This document shows, one piece after another, positions 7,869 to 15,702 of a stretch of DNA of 64,000 bases (positions are counted from its first letter, which is position 1; the number at the start of each line of letters is the position of its first letter). Under the pieces are notes generated by a model, which saw nothing but the letters and a program-made list of their open reading frames with translations, was not told the origin of the DNA and did no database searches. Position numbers and translations under genes: made by a program. The DNA is from Streptomyces lunaelactis (GTDB taxonomy: Bacteria; Actinomycetota; Actinomycetes; Streptomycetales; Streptomycetaceae), in the NCBI RefSeq assembly GCF_003054555.1, contig NZ_CP026304.1, forward strand, positions 5,642,001 to 5,706,000. Direction: 5' to 3'.

Positions 7869-9833
7869 TCAGCTTTCGGGCTGGGCGGCCTTCGGCGCGC
7901 GGGTGCGGCGGCGGGGCTTCGTCTCGGCCTCGGTCTCCGTCGCCACTGCCTCGACCGTTTCGACGGCCTTCGCAGCGCGCGTACGGCGACGGGGCTTCGT
8001 CTCCGGCTCCGTGGTCGCATCGGGCGCCTCGGCCGTGGCCTTGGCCACCCGCGTGCGGCGACGGGGCTTGGCCTCCGGCTCGGTCTCGGTCGCCACTGCC
8101 TCGACCGTGTCCACGGTCTTCACGGCGCGGGTGCGGCGACGCGGCTTCGTCTCGGCCTCGGGCTCGGCCTCGACCTCCGTCGCGACCGTGTCGACGGCCT
8201 TCACCGCACGCGTACGGCGACGCGGCTTCGTCCCGGGCTCCGGGTCCTCCGTGAGCTCGACGGTCTCCACGGCCACCGTGTCCACGGCCACCGTGTCCAC
8301 GACCGCCGTCGCCCCGGCCGGGGCCGACGCTCCCACGCGGGTGCGGCGACGGCGTCGCGGAGTGCGCGGCTCCGTCACCAGCTCCGCGGCGTCCGTCGTG
8401 GGCTCCGGGGACGTCACCGCCTCCGTGGCCTCGACGCCGTCCGGCGTCGAACCGCCGCGGGTGCGGCGGCGCTGGCGCGGGGTACGGGTGCGCTCCGGGC
8501 GCTCCTCGCGGACCGGGGACGCCGACGACGACTTCCGGCCGCGGCCGCCCGTCTCGCCCAGGTCCTCGACCTCCTCGGCGCGCAGACCCGCACGGGTCCG
8601 CTCGCCACGGGGCAGTACGCCCTTCGTGCCCGCCGGGATGTTCAACTGCTCGAACAGGTGCGGGGACGTGGAGTACGTCTCGACCGGGTCCGGGAACTTC
8701 AGGTCGAGCGCCTTGTTGATCAGCTGCCAGCGCGGGATGTCGTCCCAGTCGACCAGCGTGACCGCGATGCCCTTGGCGCCCGCGCGGCCGGTGCGGCCGA
8801 CGCGGTGGAGGAACGTCTTCTCGTCCTCCGGCGACTGGTAGTTGATGACGTGCGTGACGCCCTCGACGTCGATGCCACGGGCGGCGACGTCGGTGCAGAC
8901 CAGCACATCGACCTTGCCGTTGCGGAAGGCTCGCAGCGCCTGCTCACGCGCGCCCTGGCCCAGGTCGCCGTGGACCGCGCCGGAGGCGAAGCCGCGCCGC
9001 TCGAGCTGTTCGGCGATGTCCGCCGCAGTCCGCTTCGTACGGCAGAAGATCATCGCGAGCCCGCGGCCCTCGGCCTGCAGAATGCGCGAGACCAGCTCCG
9101 GCTTGTCCATGGAGTGGGCACGGAAGACGTGCTGCGTGGTGTTGGCGACGGTCGCGCCCTCGTCGTCCGGCGAGGTGGCGCGGATGTGCGTCGGCTGCGA
9201 CATGTAGCGACGGGCGAGGCCGATGACCGCACCCGGCATGGTCGCCGAGAAGAGCATGGTCTGGCGCTTGGCCGGAAGCATGTTGATGATCTTCTCGACG
9301 TCGGGCAGGAAGCCTAGGTCGAGCATCTCGTCGGCCTCGTCGAGAACGAGCGCGCGCACATGCGACAGGTCCAGCTTGCGCTGGCCGGCCAGGTCGAGCA
9401 GTCGGCCGGGGGTGCCGACGATCACGTCGACGCCCTTGCGGAGCGCCTCGACCTGGGGCTCGTACGCGCGGCCGCCGTAGATCGCCAGAACGCGGACGTT
9501 ACGGACCTTGCCGGCGGTCAGCAGGTCATTGGTGACCTGCTGGCACAGCTCGCGGGTGGGGACGACCACCAGCGCCTGTGGGGCGTCGGTGAGCTGCTCG
9601 GGCGTCGCCCGGCCGGCCTCGACGTCCGCGGGGACGGTGACGCGCTCGAGGAGCGGCAGGCCAAAACCGAGCGTCTTGCCGGTGCCGGTCTTGGCCTGGC
9701 CGATGACGTCGGAGCCGGAGAGCGCTACGGGGAGCGTCATCTCCTGGATGGGGAACGGGGACAGGATGCCGACGGCCTCAAGGGCCTCGGCGGTCTCGGG
9801 AAGGATCCCAAGATCCCGGAAAGTCGTAGTCAG
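7869..9833 (-). CDS. DEAD-box ATP-dependent RNA helicase with long repetitive basic/acidic tail
   Basis: A 654-residue RhlE-like RNA helicase. Q motif FPIQEM (near residue 30), Walker A AKTGTGKT (47-54), PTREL, TPGR, DEAD, SATMPG, then in the C-terminal RecA domain ARGIDVEGV and HRVGRTGRAG are all present. After about residue 415 the protein turns into a tail with five (T)KPRRRTR units, plus RQRRRTR and RRRRRTR, separated by acidic Val/Thr/Glu-rich spacers. No ATG/GTG with a ribosome site exists at the expected N-terminus; the best start is a CTG at 9833, which has AGAGG 7 nt upstream and gives MTTTFRDLGILPET. Corresponds in position to M. tuberculosis rhlE. Confidence 0.9.
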   Translation of the reverse strand: MTTTFRDLGILPETAEALEAVGILSPFPIQEMTLPVALSGSDVIGQAKTGTGKTLGFGLPLLERVTVPADVEAGRATPEQLTDAPQALVVVPTRELCQQVTNDLLTAGKVRNVRVLAIYGGRAYEPQVEALRKGVDVIVGTPGRLLDLAGQRKLDLSHVRALVLDEADEMLDLGFLPDVEKIINMLPAKRQTMLFSATMPGAVIGLARRYMSQPTHIRATSPDDEGATVANTTQHVFRAHSMDKPELVSRILQAEGRGLAMIFCRTKRTAADIAEQLERRGFASGAVHGDLGQGAREQALRAFRNGKVDVLVCTDVAARGIDVEGVTHVINYQSPEDEKTFLHRVGRTGRAGAKGIAVTLVDWDDIPRWQLINKALDLKFPDPVETYSTSPHLFEQLNIPAGTKGVLPRGERTRAGLRAEEVEDLGETGGRGRKSSSASPVREERPERTRTPRQRRRTRGGSTPDGVEATEAVTSPEPTTDAAELVTEPRTPRRRRRTRVGASAPAGATAVVDTVAVDTVAVETVELTEDPEPGTKPRRRTRAVKAVDTVATEVEAEPEAETKPRRRTRAVKTVDTVEAVATETEPEAKPRRRTRVAKATAEAPDATTEPETKPRRRTRAAKAVETVEAVATETEAETKPRRRTRAPKAAQPES

Positions 9834-10254
9834 GGTGCTGCCTCTTCTGTGAGACGCGGCACGAGGCGAACGAGGGGGGTCGTACCGCACCTGGGTACTG
9901 GGCCGGCCGTGGATTGGCCGGATGGCGCGGGACCACTGCCTTCGCTCGAGCGTCATGCCGCTGAGGGGGCCCCTCATCTTGCGGTCGCACGCAACTGTGC
10001 GCACGGTCCACGCGGAGGGCGGTCGGGTCGGAGCCGATCGGGCCACCGACCGGGCATCCTCAAGGGGGCTCTGGGGAGCAAATCCCCCAGTCATACACTG
10101 GGATCGCCCGCCGAGTATTCGAAACGCTCAGCAGGCGCATTACCACTGTACCCCGGAATCGCGCATGTGTGTTGGGTGAATTCGTAGGAACCGCGGTACG
10201 GGCATGGCTGACCAGGCCCTTCCGCCTCGCGATGAGCGGGCTATTGTGCGCTTC
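9834..10254. other. Long intergenic region between the divergent RNA helicase and ferritin-like genes
   Basis: About 420 bases with no supportable gene. It would include a long 5' leader for the helicase mRNA (minus strand). A short hairpin, CTGGGG (10071-10076) with CCCCAG (10085-10090), lies inside. On the plus side a TATTGT box at 10242-10247 ends 7 nt before the ATG of the ferritin-like gene, a leaderless arrangement. Confidence 0.45.
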
Positions 10255-10980
10255 ATGGAGACGCCTGACAACGCCACTGAAGAGACCGGAATCGCCGCCC
10301 AGGACTGGGCCACGGCATCCGCCGACCCCCAGTACCGCGCCGCCGTGGTGGATCTGCTGGGCGCGCTCGCGTACGGCGAGCTCGCGGCCTTCGAGCGGCT
10401 CGCCGACGACGCCAAGCTCGCGCCGACGCTGAGCGACAAGGCCGCGCTGGCGAGGATGGCCTCCGCCGAGTTCCACCACTTCGAGCAGTTGACGGACCGG
10501 CTGACCGTCATCGACGCCGAGCCGACCGCCGCGATGGAGCCCTTCGCGCAGGCCCTGGACGACTTCCACCGCCAGACCGCGCCGTCCGACTGGCTGGAAG
10601 GCCTGGTCAAGGCGTACGTCGGCGACTCGATCGCCAGTGACTTCTATCGCGAGGTCGCGGCCCGTCTCGACACCGACACCCGCGCCCTCGTGCTGGCGGT
10701 GCTCGACGACACGGGCCACGGCAACTTCGCCGTCGAGAAGGTGCGCGCCGCGATCGAGGCCGAGCCGCGGGTCGGCGGACGCCTCGCGCTGTGGGCCCGC
10801 CGTCTGATGGGCGAGGCGCTCTCGCAGGCGCAGCGGGTGGTTGCGGACCGCGACGCGCTCTCCACGATGCTCGTGGGCGGCGTGGCGGGCGGTTTCGACC
10901 TCGCGGAGGTGGGCCGGATGTTCTCGCGGATCACCGAGGCGCACACCAAGCGCATGGCCGCCCTGGGCCTCGCGGCCTAG
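10255..10980 (+). CDS. Ferritin-like fold protein (tRNA-hydroxylase/MiaE-like superfamily)
   Basis: A 241-residue all-helical protein beginning METPDN. Helices carry ferritin-like di-iron candidates: ALAYGELAAFERLADDA and SAEFHHFEQLTDRL (ExxH), then FYREVAARL, VLDDTGHGNFAVEKV and ITEAHTKRMAAL. I recognise it as the ferritin-like fold protein that sits beside the DEAD helicase in Streptomyces and mycobacteria. Enzymatic activity is unknown. An upstream in-frame ATG at 10204 is rejected because the promoter box TATTGT lies between it and the chosen start. Confidence 0.75.
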   Translation: METPDNATEETGIAAQDWATASADPQYRAAVVDLLGALAYGELAAFERLADDAKLAPTLSDKAALARMASAEFHHFEQLTDRLTVIDAEPTAAMEPFAQALDDFHRQTAPSDWLEGLVKAYVGDSIASDFYREVAARLDTDTRALVLAVLDDTGHGNFAVEKVRAAIEAEPRVGGRLALWARRLMGEALSQAQRVVADRDALSTMLVGGVAGGFDLAEVGRMFSRITEAHTKRMAALGLAA

Positions 10981-11091
10981 GCCGGTCTTGCCGGGCTCGA
11001 GCGGCTCGATGACTCGCTGAAGCTGCTCACTGAAGCGGCTTCTTCGGGTTCTCGGCAGGCGGCTTCCCGGCAGACTGCTCGTCGTGCGTGC

Positions 11092-11361
11092 TCAGAAAGG
11101 GAACGCGCGACGCAGCCGTCGGGTCGAGGGCCGGATCAGCAGCGAGAGCAGTACGGCTCCGATCGCCACCGCCCCCACCAGTGTCGCCAGCAGGTGGCCG
11201 GGGCCGAGGGCCGCGTGTGTGACATACGCGCCGAAGACGGCGCCGAGCGTGCCTGTGGTGAAGACCACGCGGCGCGCCGGGAGACGTTCGGACAGATGAC
11301 GGGCTGCGGCCCAGGCAAGGGCGAGTCCGAGCAGGACTGAACCGAGCGTTTCCAAGAGCAC
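11092..11361 (-). CDS. Small integral membrane protein
   Basis: An 89-residue protein with three hydrophobic segments (ETLGSVLLGLALAWAAA, RVVFTTGTLGAVFGAYVTHAA, LLATLVGAVAIGAVLLSLLI) and a basic C-terminus (RPSTRRLRRAFPF). The layout resembles small Streptomyces membrane proteins of the transglycosylase-associated type, but no signature allows a function. The GTG at 11361 has GAGGTGA upstream at a good distance. Convergent with the ferritin-like gene. Confidence 0.7.
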   Translation of the reverse strand: MLLETLGSVLLGLALAWAAARHLSERLPARRVVFTTGTLGAVFGAYVTHAALGPGHLLATLVGAVAIGAVLLSLLIRPSTRRLRRAFPF

Positions 11362-11450
11362 TGCTGATCACCTCACGGACGCCGGTGCGGGCAAATCGGT
11401 CGTAGCCCGTACTACCCGTGGCTCACCGAATACAACCCTCTGCGAACAGG

Positions 11451-11490
11451 GGAAGAGGGCCCGGCGGGGAATCCCGCCGGGCCCTCTTCC
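11451..11490. terminator. Perfect 18-bp terminator hairpin
   Basis: Left arm 11451-11468, loop GAAT, right arm 11473-11490. It lies downstream of the DUF3107 gene (minus strand, ending at 11522) and upstream of the small membrane protein gene. No clear U-tract on the minus strand, as is usual for Streptomyces hairpins. Confidence 0.75.
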
Positions 11491-11521
11491 GTCCTGTTCT
11501 GCTCCGGTTGCTTGCGACGCC

Positions 11522-11749
11522 CTACAGAGCGCCGAAGCCCACGCGCCGGGTCGCCGGCTCGCCGATCTCGACGTACGCGATCCGGTCGGCCGGTACGAGG
11601 ACCTTGCGGCCCTTGTCGTCCGAGAGGCTGAGCAGCTGCGCCTTGCCGGCCAGAGCGTCAGCCACCGCGCGCTCGACCTCCTCGGCGGACTGCCCGCTCT
11701 CCAGAACGATCTCCCGGGGCGCGTGCTGCACGCCGATCTTGACCTCCAC
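11522..11749 (-). CDS. DUF3107 family small protein (TB9.4-like)
   Basis: A 75-residue protein beginning VEVKIGVQHAPREIVLES and containing the family's DKGRKVLVPADRIAYVEIG. It matches the DUF3107 family, called TB9.4 (Rv3208A) in M. tuberculosis, where it also lies beside a TetR regulator. Role unknown. The GTG at 11749 has GGAGGG 8 nt upstream; longer frames reaching left past this point are shadows of the TetR region. Confidence 0.85.
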   Translation of the reverse strand: MEVKIGVQHAPREIVLESGQSAEEVERAVADALAGKAQLLSLSDDKGRKVLVPADRIAYVEIGEPATRRVGFGAL

Positions 11750-11901
11750 GGCTATGTCCCTCCGAACGGTCAGCGTTGCGCGGTCAACCGCGCTGTACGC
11801 AGCACACATTAGCCCGGCCGGCGGACGGGGCAGGCGTCCCCGGGGAACGCCAGGAGCGAACACCCCCGCGCCACCCCTTGGCCACGCCTCGGTGCTGCTC
11901 G

Positions 11902-12543
11902 CTAGTGCTGCTCGCTGCCGTGCAGCGGGAAGCCCGCGATACCCCGCCACGCCAGGGAGGTCAGCAACTGCACCGCCGTGTCGCGCGGAATGCCGGAACT
12001 GCTGGAGAGCCAGTAGCGGGCGACCACCTGGGAAACCCCGCCGAGCCCCACGGCCAGCAGCATGGACTCTTCCTTGGACAGGCCCGTGTCCTCGGCGATC
12101 ACGTCGCAGATCGCCTCGGCGCACTGCAGCGAGACCCGGTCCACGCGCTCGCGCACCGCGGGCTCGTTCGTCAGGTCCGACTCGAAGACCAGGCGGAAGG
12201 CCCCGCCCTCGTCCTCGACGTACGCGAAGTACGCGTCCATCGTCGCGGCGACGCGCAGCTTGTTGTCGGTCGTCGACGCCAGCGCCGTACGGACCGCCAG
12301 CAGCAGCGACTCGCAGTGCTGGTCGAGCAGGGCCAGATAGAGCTCCAGCTTTCCCGGGAAGTGCTGGTAGAGCACGGGCTTGCTGACGCCGGCCCGCTCC
12401 GCGATGTCGTCCATGGCGGCCGAGTGGTAACCCTGAGCCACGAATACTTCCTGGGCCGCGCCCAGGAGCTGGTTCCTGCGGGCTCGGCGTGGCAGGCGTG
12501 TGCCCCGCGGGCGCGCCGCCTCTGTCTGCTCGATGGCTGTCAC
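11902..12543 (-). CDS. TetR family transcriptional regulator
   Basis: A 213-residue regulator. The N-terminal helix-turn-helix reads RNQLLGAAQEVFVAQGYHSA then MDDIAERAGVSKPVLYQHFP (about residues 22-62), the classic TetR signature. The C-terminal ligand domain ends with LTSLAWRGIAGFPLHGSEQH. The GTG at 12543 follows GGGAGG by 4 nt. In position it corresponds to Rv3208 of M. tuberculosis. Target genes cannot be read, although neighbouring inverted repeats at 12978-13009 are candidates. Confidence 0.9.
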   Translation of the reverse strand: MTAIEQTEAARPRGTRLPRRARRNQLLGAAQEVFVAQGYHSAAMDDIAERAGVSKPVLYQHFPGKLELYLALLDQHCESLLLAVRTALASTTDNKLRVAATMDAYFAYVEDEGGAFRLVFESDLTNEPAVRERVDRVSLQCAEAICDVIAEDTGLSKEESMLLAVGLGGVSQVVARYWLSSSSGIPRDTAVQLLTSLAWRGIAGFPLHGSEQH

Positions 12544-12687
12544 GCCGCCTCCCAAAATTCGTTCCGTGCGCAATGCGCCGCGCCGCCATCGTACTTTTGG
12601 GTAACCCGGCTGTGTGTGGTGCGGACGCAGAATTTCACGGACCGGACAGTCGTGTTAGCTCCCTATTCGGGGGCAAAGAGGGGCAGG

Positions 12688-12906
12688 TCATCGGTAGTCG
12701 TCCTCGTCGAGGGCGACGATGCGGGCCTGTTCCGCCGCGTCGGCCTCGTTCACGGCGTCCCGGTCGATGCCGGTCAGCGGGTCGTCGTGCTCCGCCCGCA
12801 CGGCCGCGTGCTGCTCGGCCGCGTCGGCCTCGGGCACCTCTTCGTCGCGCGCGGCGTCCTCGTCGTCTTCCTCGAATGTTTCCGGGTCTGTTGGGTCGAC
12901 AGGCAT
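12688..12906 (-). CDS. Small acidic conserved protein
   Basis: A 72-residue, strongly acidic protein starting MPVDPTDPETFEEDDEDAA and ending ARIVALDEDDYR. It has repeated DAAEQ and no cysteine, membrane segment or enzyme motif. It reads as an intrinsically disordered protein conserved in Streptomyces. Opposite-strand frames in the same stretch are arginine-rich shadows. Function unknown. Confidence 0.65.
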   Translation of the reverse strand: MPVDPTDPETFEEDDEDAARDEEVPEADAAEQHAAVRAEHDDPLTGIDRDAVNEADAAEQARIVALDEDDYR

Positions 12907-12977
12907 GCGGCACCACTTTCCATGGAGTGCGCCTTTCCTACGAGCGTAGGAGGTACTGATTCATGGCGCTACGCGAT

Positions 12978-13009
12978 GTGTGACGCCGAACACACGAGTC
13001 ACCGTGTGA
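12978..13009. promoter_or_regulatory. Inverted/direct repeat cluster upstream of hydrolase gene
   Basis: GTGTGA occurs at 12978-12983 and 13004-13009. Between them CACACG (12991-12996) forms a perfect 6-bp inverted repeat with CGTGTG (13003-13008) and also pairs with the first GTGTG. The cluster ends 8 bp before the TAACAT box (13018-13023) of the leaderless gene at 13031, a suitable place for an operator. Confidence 0.4.
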
Positions 13010-13030
13010 TCGTCTCGTAACATTGCCCGC

Positions 13031-13996
13031 ATGTCTTCGACCGAGCTGCCGGGAGTCCGCGCCGTCAACGCCGCCGTGGCCCCCAAGGTGGCGGCCGTCC
13101 GGGTCGCCGAGGGGGAGGAGCTGCGCTCCGTCGCGCTGCCAGGACTGACGCTCACCGTCAGAGCCCGGCCGCCGGCGCGCACCGGCCTCGCGCCCGCCCT
13201 GTACGTGCACGGGCTCGGCGGCTCCTCGCAGAACTGGTCCTCGCTGATGCCACTGCTCGAGGACGTCCTGGACGGCGAGGCGCTCGACCTGCCCGGCTTC
13301 GGGGACTCTCCGCCGCCGGACGACGGCAACTACTCGGTCACCGCCCACGCCCGAGCGGTGATCCGCTTCCTGGACGCGGCCGGACGCGGCCCCGTGCATC
13401 TCATCGGCAACTCCCTGGGCGGAGCGGTCTCCACCCGTGTCGCGGCCGTACGGCCCGATCTCGTACGCACGCTCACGCTCGTCTCGCCCGCCCTGCCCGA
13501 GATCCGGGTGCAGGGCTCCGCCGTGCCCACCGCAATGCTCGCGCTGCCCGGCGTCGCCTCGCTCTTCGGCAGACTGACCAAGGACTGGTCGGCCGAGCAG
13601 CGCACCAAGGGCGTTCTGGCGCTCTGTTACGGAGACCCCTCGCGGGTCAGCGAGGAGGCGCTGCGCAACGCCGTGGAGGAGATGGAGCGGCGGATACAGC
13701 TCCCGTACTTCTGGGACGCGATGACCCGGTCCGCGCGCGGCATCGTCGACGCGTACACGCTCGGCGGGCAGCACGGGCTGTGGCGGCAGGCGGAGCGGGT
13801 GCTCGCGCCGACGCTGCTTGTTTACGGAGGGCGGGACCAGCTCGTCTCGTATCGCATGGCGCGCAAGGCCGCGGCGGCCTTCAGGGATTCCCGGCTGTTG
13901 ACGCTCCCGGACGCCGGGCATGTTGCCATGATGGAGTACCCGGAAACGGTCGCCCAGGCTTTCCGGGAACTGCTGAACGACATCGACAGGAGCTGA
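13031..13996 (+). CDS. Alpha/beta hydrolase
   Basis: A 321-residue alpha/beta hydrolase. Motifs: ALYVHGLGGSSQNW (HG oxyanion), ALDLPGFGDS, nucleophile LIGNSLGGAVS, acid LVYGGRDQLVS and base DAGHVAMMEYPE. The ATG at 13031 lies 7 nt after a TAACAT box, suggesting a leaderless message; no ribosome site is present. The metalloprotease-like gene starts 8 nt after its stop and is probably in the same operon. Substrate unknown. Confidence 0.85.
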   Translation: MSSTELPGVRAVNAAVAPKVAAVRVAEGEELRSVALPGLTLTVRARPPARTGLAPALYVHGLGGSSQNWSSLMPLLEDVLDGEALDLPGFGDSPPPDDGNYSVTAHARAVIRFLDAAGRGPVHLIGNSLGGAVSTRVAAVRPDLVRTLTLVSPALPEIRVQGSAVPTAMLALPGVASLFGRLTKDWSAEQRTKGVLALCYGDPSRVSEEALRNAVEEMERRIQLPYFWDAMTRSARGIVDAYTLGGQHGLWRQAERVLAPTLLVYGGRDQLVSYRMARKAAAAFRDSRLLTLPDAGHVAMMEYPETVAQAFRELLNDIDRS

Positions 13997-14004
13997 TTCG
14001 GGGC

Positions 14005-15363
14005 GTGGGACGACACAGCCGTAAAGGCCCCGCACCCAAGGGCTCCGATTCCGGCAACCGGTCCGGTACATCCGGTACACCTGATTCATTCGGTATGTCC
14101 GGTACCGATATGTCCAGCACCGGCGAGTGGGAGGCCGTGGGCCCGGCCTCCGGCGGCGGAGCCCGCAGGCGCGCCGGTGGGCCCGGTCAGGAACAGCACA
14201 CCCCGTCCGGATACGGAACGCCGCAGACCCGGGGCGGACACCCGGAGCAGCGCGAGGCGGGCGGCGGTTGGGGCGCCCCGCAGCCGCAGCGTTACGACAC
14301 CCGGCCGGGCGGCGCGCAGCGGGTGCAGGCACCGGCCGCGCCGCAGAGGATCGCGGCCGTTCCCCGGATACCGGGCCCGCGCCGGGAGTTCGTCGCGGCC
14401 TTCGAGGAGCCGCAGCCCCGGCGGTCGCCGGATGACGATCCGTACGGTTCCGTCACCGCGTGGGACACCGAGCAGGATTGGCTCCCCGAGACCGAGACCG
14501 AGAGCCGGAGCGGGGCCGGGACCGACGCGCGCGAGGAGAAGCCGGCCAAGGGCGGCAGGGGCCGCGCATTCACCGGGATCGCGGCCGCCGCGGTGACCAC
14601 CGTGCTCGCGGTCGTCGTGGCGGGCCAGGTCGCCACCGACGGTCCCGGCAAGGCCGGCGCGCAGTCCGCGGGCGGGAACCGGGAGGGTGCGGAGAGTCCG
14701 GCGTCCCGCTCGGACGGCCGGCAGGTGCCGCCGCGGAACGCGCCGAAGCCCGCCGCCCCCCTCACGTACGCGCAGCTGATGACCACCCAGTTCCCGCTCG
14801 ATCCGAAGCTGCGGGGGTCGGGCGACTTCGAGGCGGTGCCCGGCTTCGACCGGGCGCCGGGCAAGGGCAACAGGATCCGCTATCGGGTCGACGTCGAGAA
14901 GGGCCTCGGCCTGGACGGCGCGCTGTTCGCCAAGGCGGTCCAGGCGACCCTGAACGACGACCGGAGCTGGGCGCACGGCGGCGCGATGACCTTCGAGCGG
15001 ATCACCTCCGGCGAGCCGGAATTCGTGATCACGCTCGCCAGTCCCGGGACCACGGCGACCTGGTGCGCGAAGTCCGGCTTGGATACGAGTGTCGACAATG
15101 TCAGCTGCGATTCCGCGTCGACGGACCGCGTGATGATCAACGCCTACCGCTGGGCGCAGGGCTCGGAGACGTACGGCGACAAGGCGATGCTGACGTACCG
15201 CCAGATGCTCATCAATCACGAGGTCGGACACCGGCTCGGACACGGCCATGTGAACTGCCGCACCTCCGGCGCGCTCGCGCCGGTGATGCAGCAGCAGACC
15301 AAGTCCCTGGACGTCGGCGGGATCAAGTGCCGGCCCAACCCCTGGGTGCATCCCGGGAGTTGA
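14005..15363 (+). CDS. DUF3152 membrane-anchored metzincin-like protease
   Basis: A 452-residue protein. The first ~185 residues are disordered, rich in Gly/Pro/Ser/Arg. One transmembrane helix follows (FTGIAAAAVTTVLAVVVAGQ, about 188-208). The extracytoplasmic C-terminal domain carries the zinc motif HEVGHRLGHGH (near residue 404), which fits HExxHxxGxxH, plus paired cysteines (TWCAKSG, DNVSCDS, VNCRTSG, IKCRPNP). This matches the DUF3152 family; the M. tuberculosis counterpart by position is Rv3207c. GTG start 8 nt after the hydrolase stop. Protease activity is inferred from the motif. Confidence 0.85.
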   Translation: MGRHSRKGPAPKGSDSGNRSGTSGTPDSFGMSGTDMSSTGEWEAVGPASGGGARRRAGGPGQEQHTPSGYGTPQTRGGHPEQREAGGGWGAPQPQRYDTRPGGAQRVQAPAAPQRIAAVPRIPGPRREFVAAFEEPQPRRSPDDDPYGSVTAWDTEQDWLPETETESRSGAGTDAREEKPAKGGRGRAFTGIAAAAVTTVLAVVVAGQVATDGPGKAGAQSAGGNREGAESPASRSDGRQVPPRNAPKPAAPLTYAQLMTTQFPLDPKLRGSGDFEAVPGFDRAPGKGNRIRYRVDVEKGLGLDGALFAKAVQATLNDDRSWAHGGAMTFERITSGEPEFVITLASPGTTATWCAKSGLDTSVDNVSCDSASTDRVMINAYRWAQGSETYGDKAMLTYRQMLINHEVGHRLGHGHVNCRTSGALAPVMQQQTKSLDVGGIKCRPNPWVHPGS

Positions 15364-15406
15364 CCGGCATCCGGGACGGCCCTCTCGCAAAAGGCTCGTC
15401 GCGCGC

Positions 15407-15538
15407 CAACAGGATCCGTACACCAGGCAGCTGCTGGACGCCGTCCCCGCCCTCGACCCGGTGCTCGCACGGGCACGGCCAGCGGCGCGGCAGGAGCTGG
15501 CCCGCAGCCTGACGCTCCGTAAGCGAAGCGACTCGTAG
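15407..15538 (+). pseudogene. Remnant of an oligopeptide ABC-transporter ATPase C-terminus
   Basis: In the gap after the DUF3152 gene an open frame without a start reads QQDPYTRQLLDAVPALDPVL, continues ARARPAARQELA and stops at TAG 15536-15538. PYTRxLLxAVPxLDP is typical of the C-terminal tail of Dpp/Opp-type ATP-binding subunits. The Walker and signature regions are absent, so only about 43 codons of a former gene remain. The upstream break lies between 15364 and 15407. No other transporter subunit is nearby. Confidence 0.6.
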
Positions 15539-15702
15539 CGCGACAGAACGCTATCGGGTTGGGAAAGTTACGTGCATTCACCCCTTCTGGTGGCGCGATG
15601 GACAACCGTCCGTCGCGCCACCGGCGTACCGGCTTACCGTCGTCCCGCTGTGAGTCGCCGGATCAACGGCGGCCGCCCACAAGGGAGATCGGGGGTGCGC
15701 TC

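Noticed and set aside
7869..8600. Repeat array as a CRISPR
   Set aside because: Repeats are in frame, degenerate and encode KPRRRTR units of the helicase; no unique spacers or cas genes.
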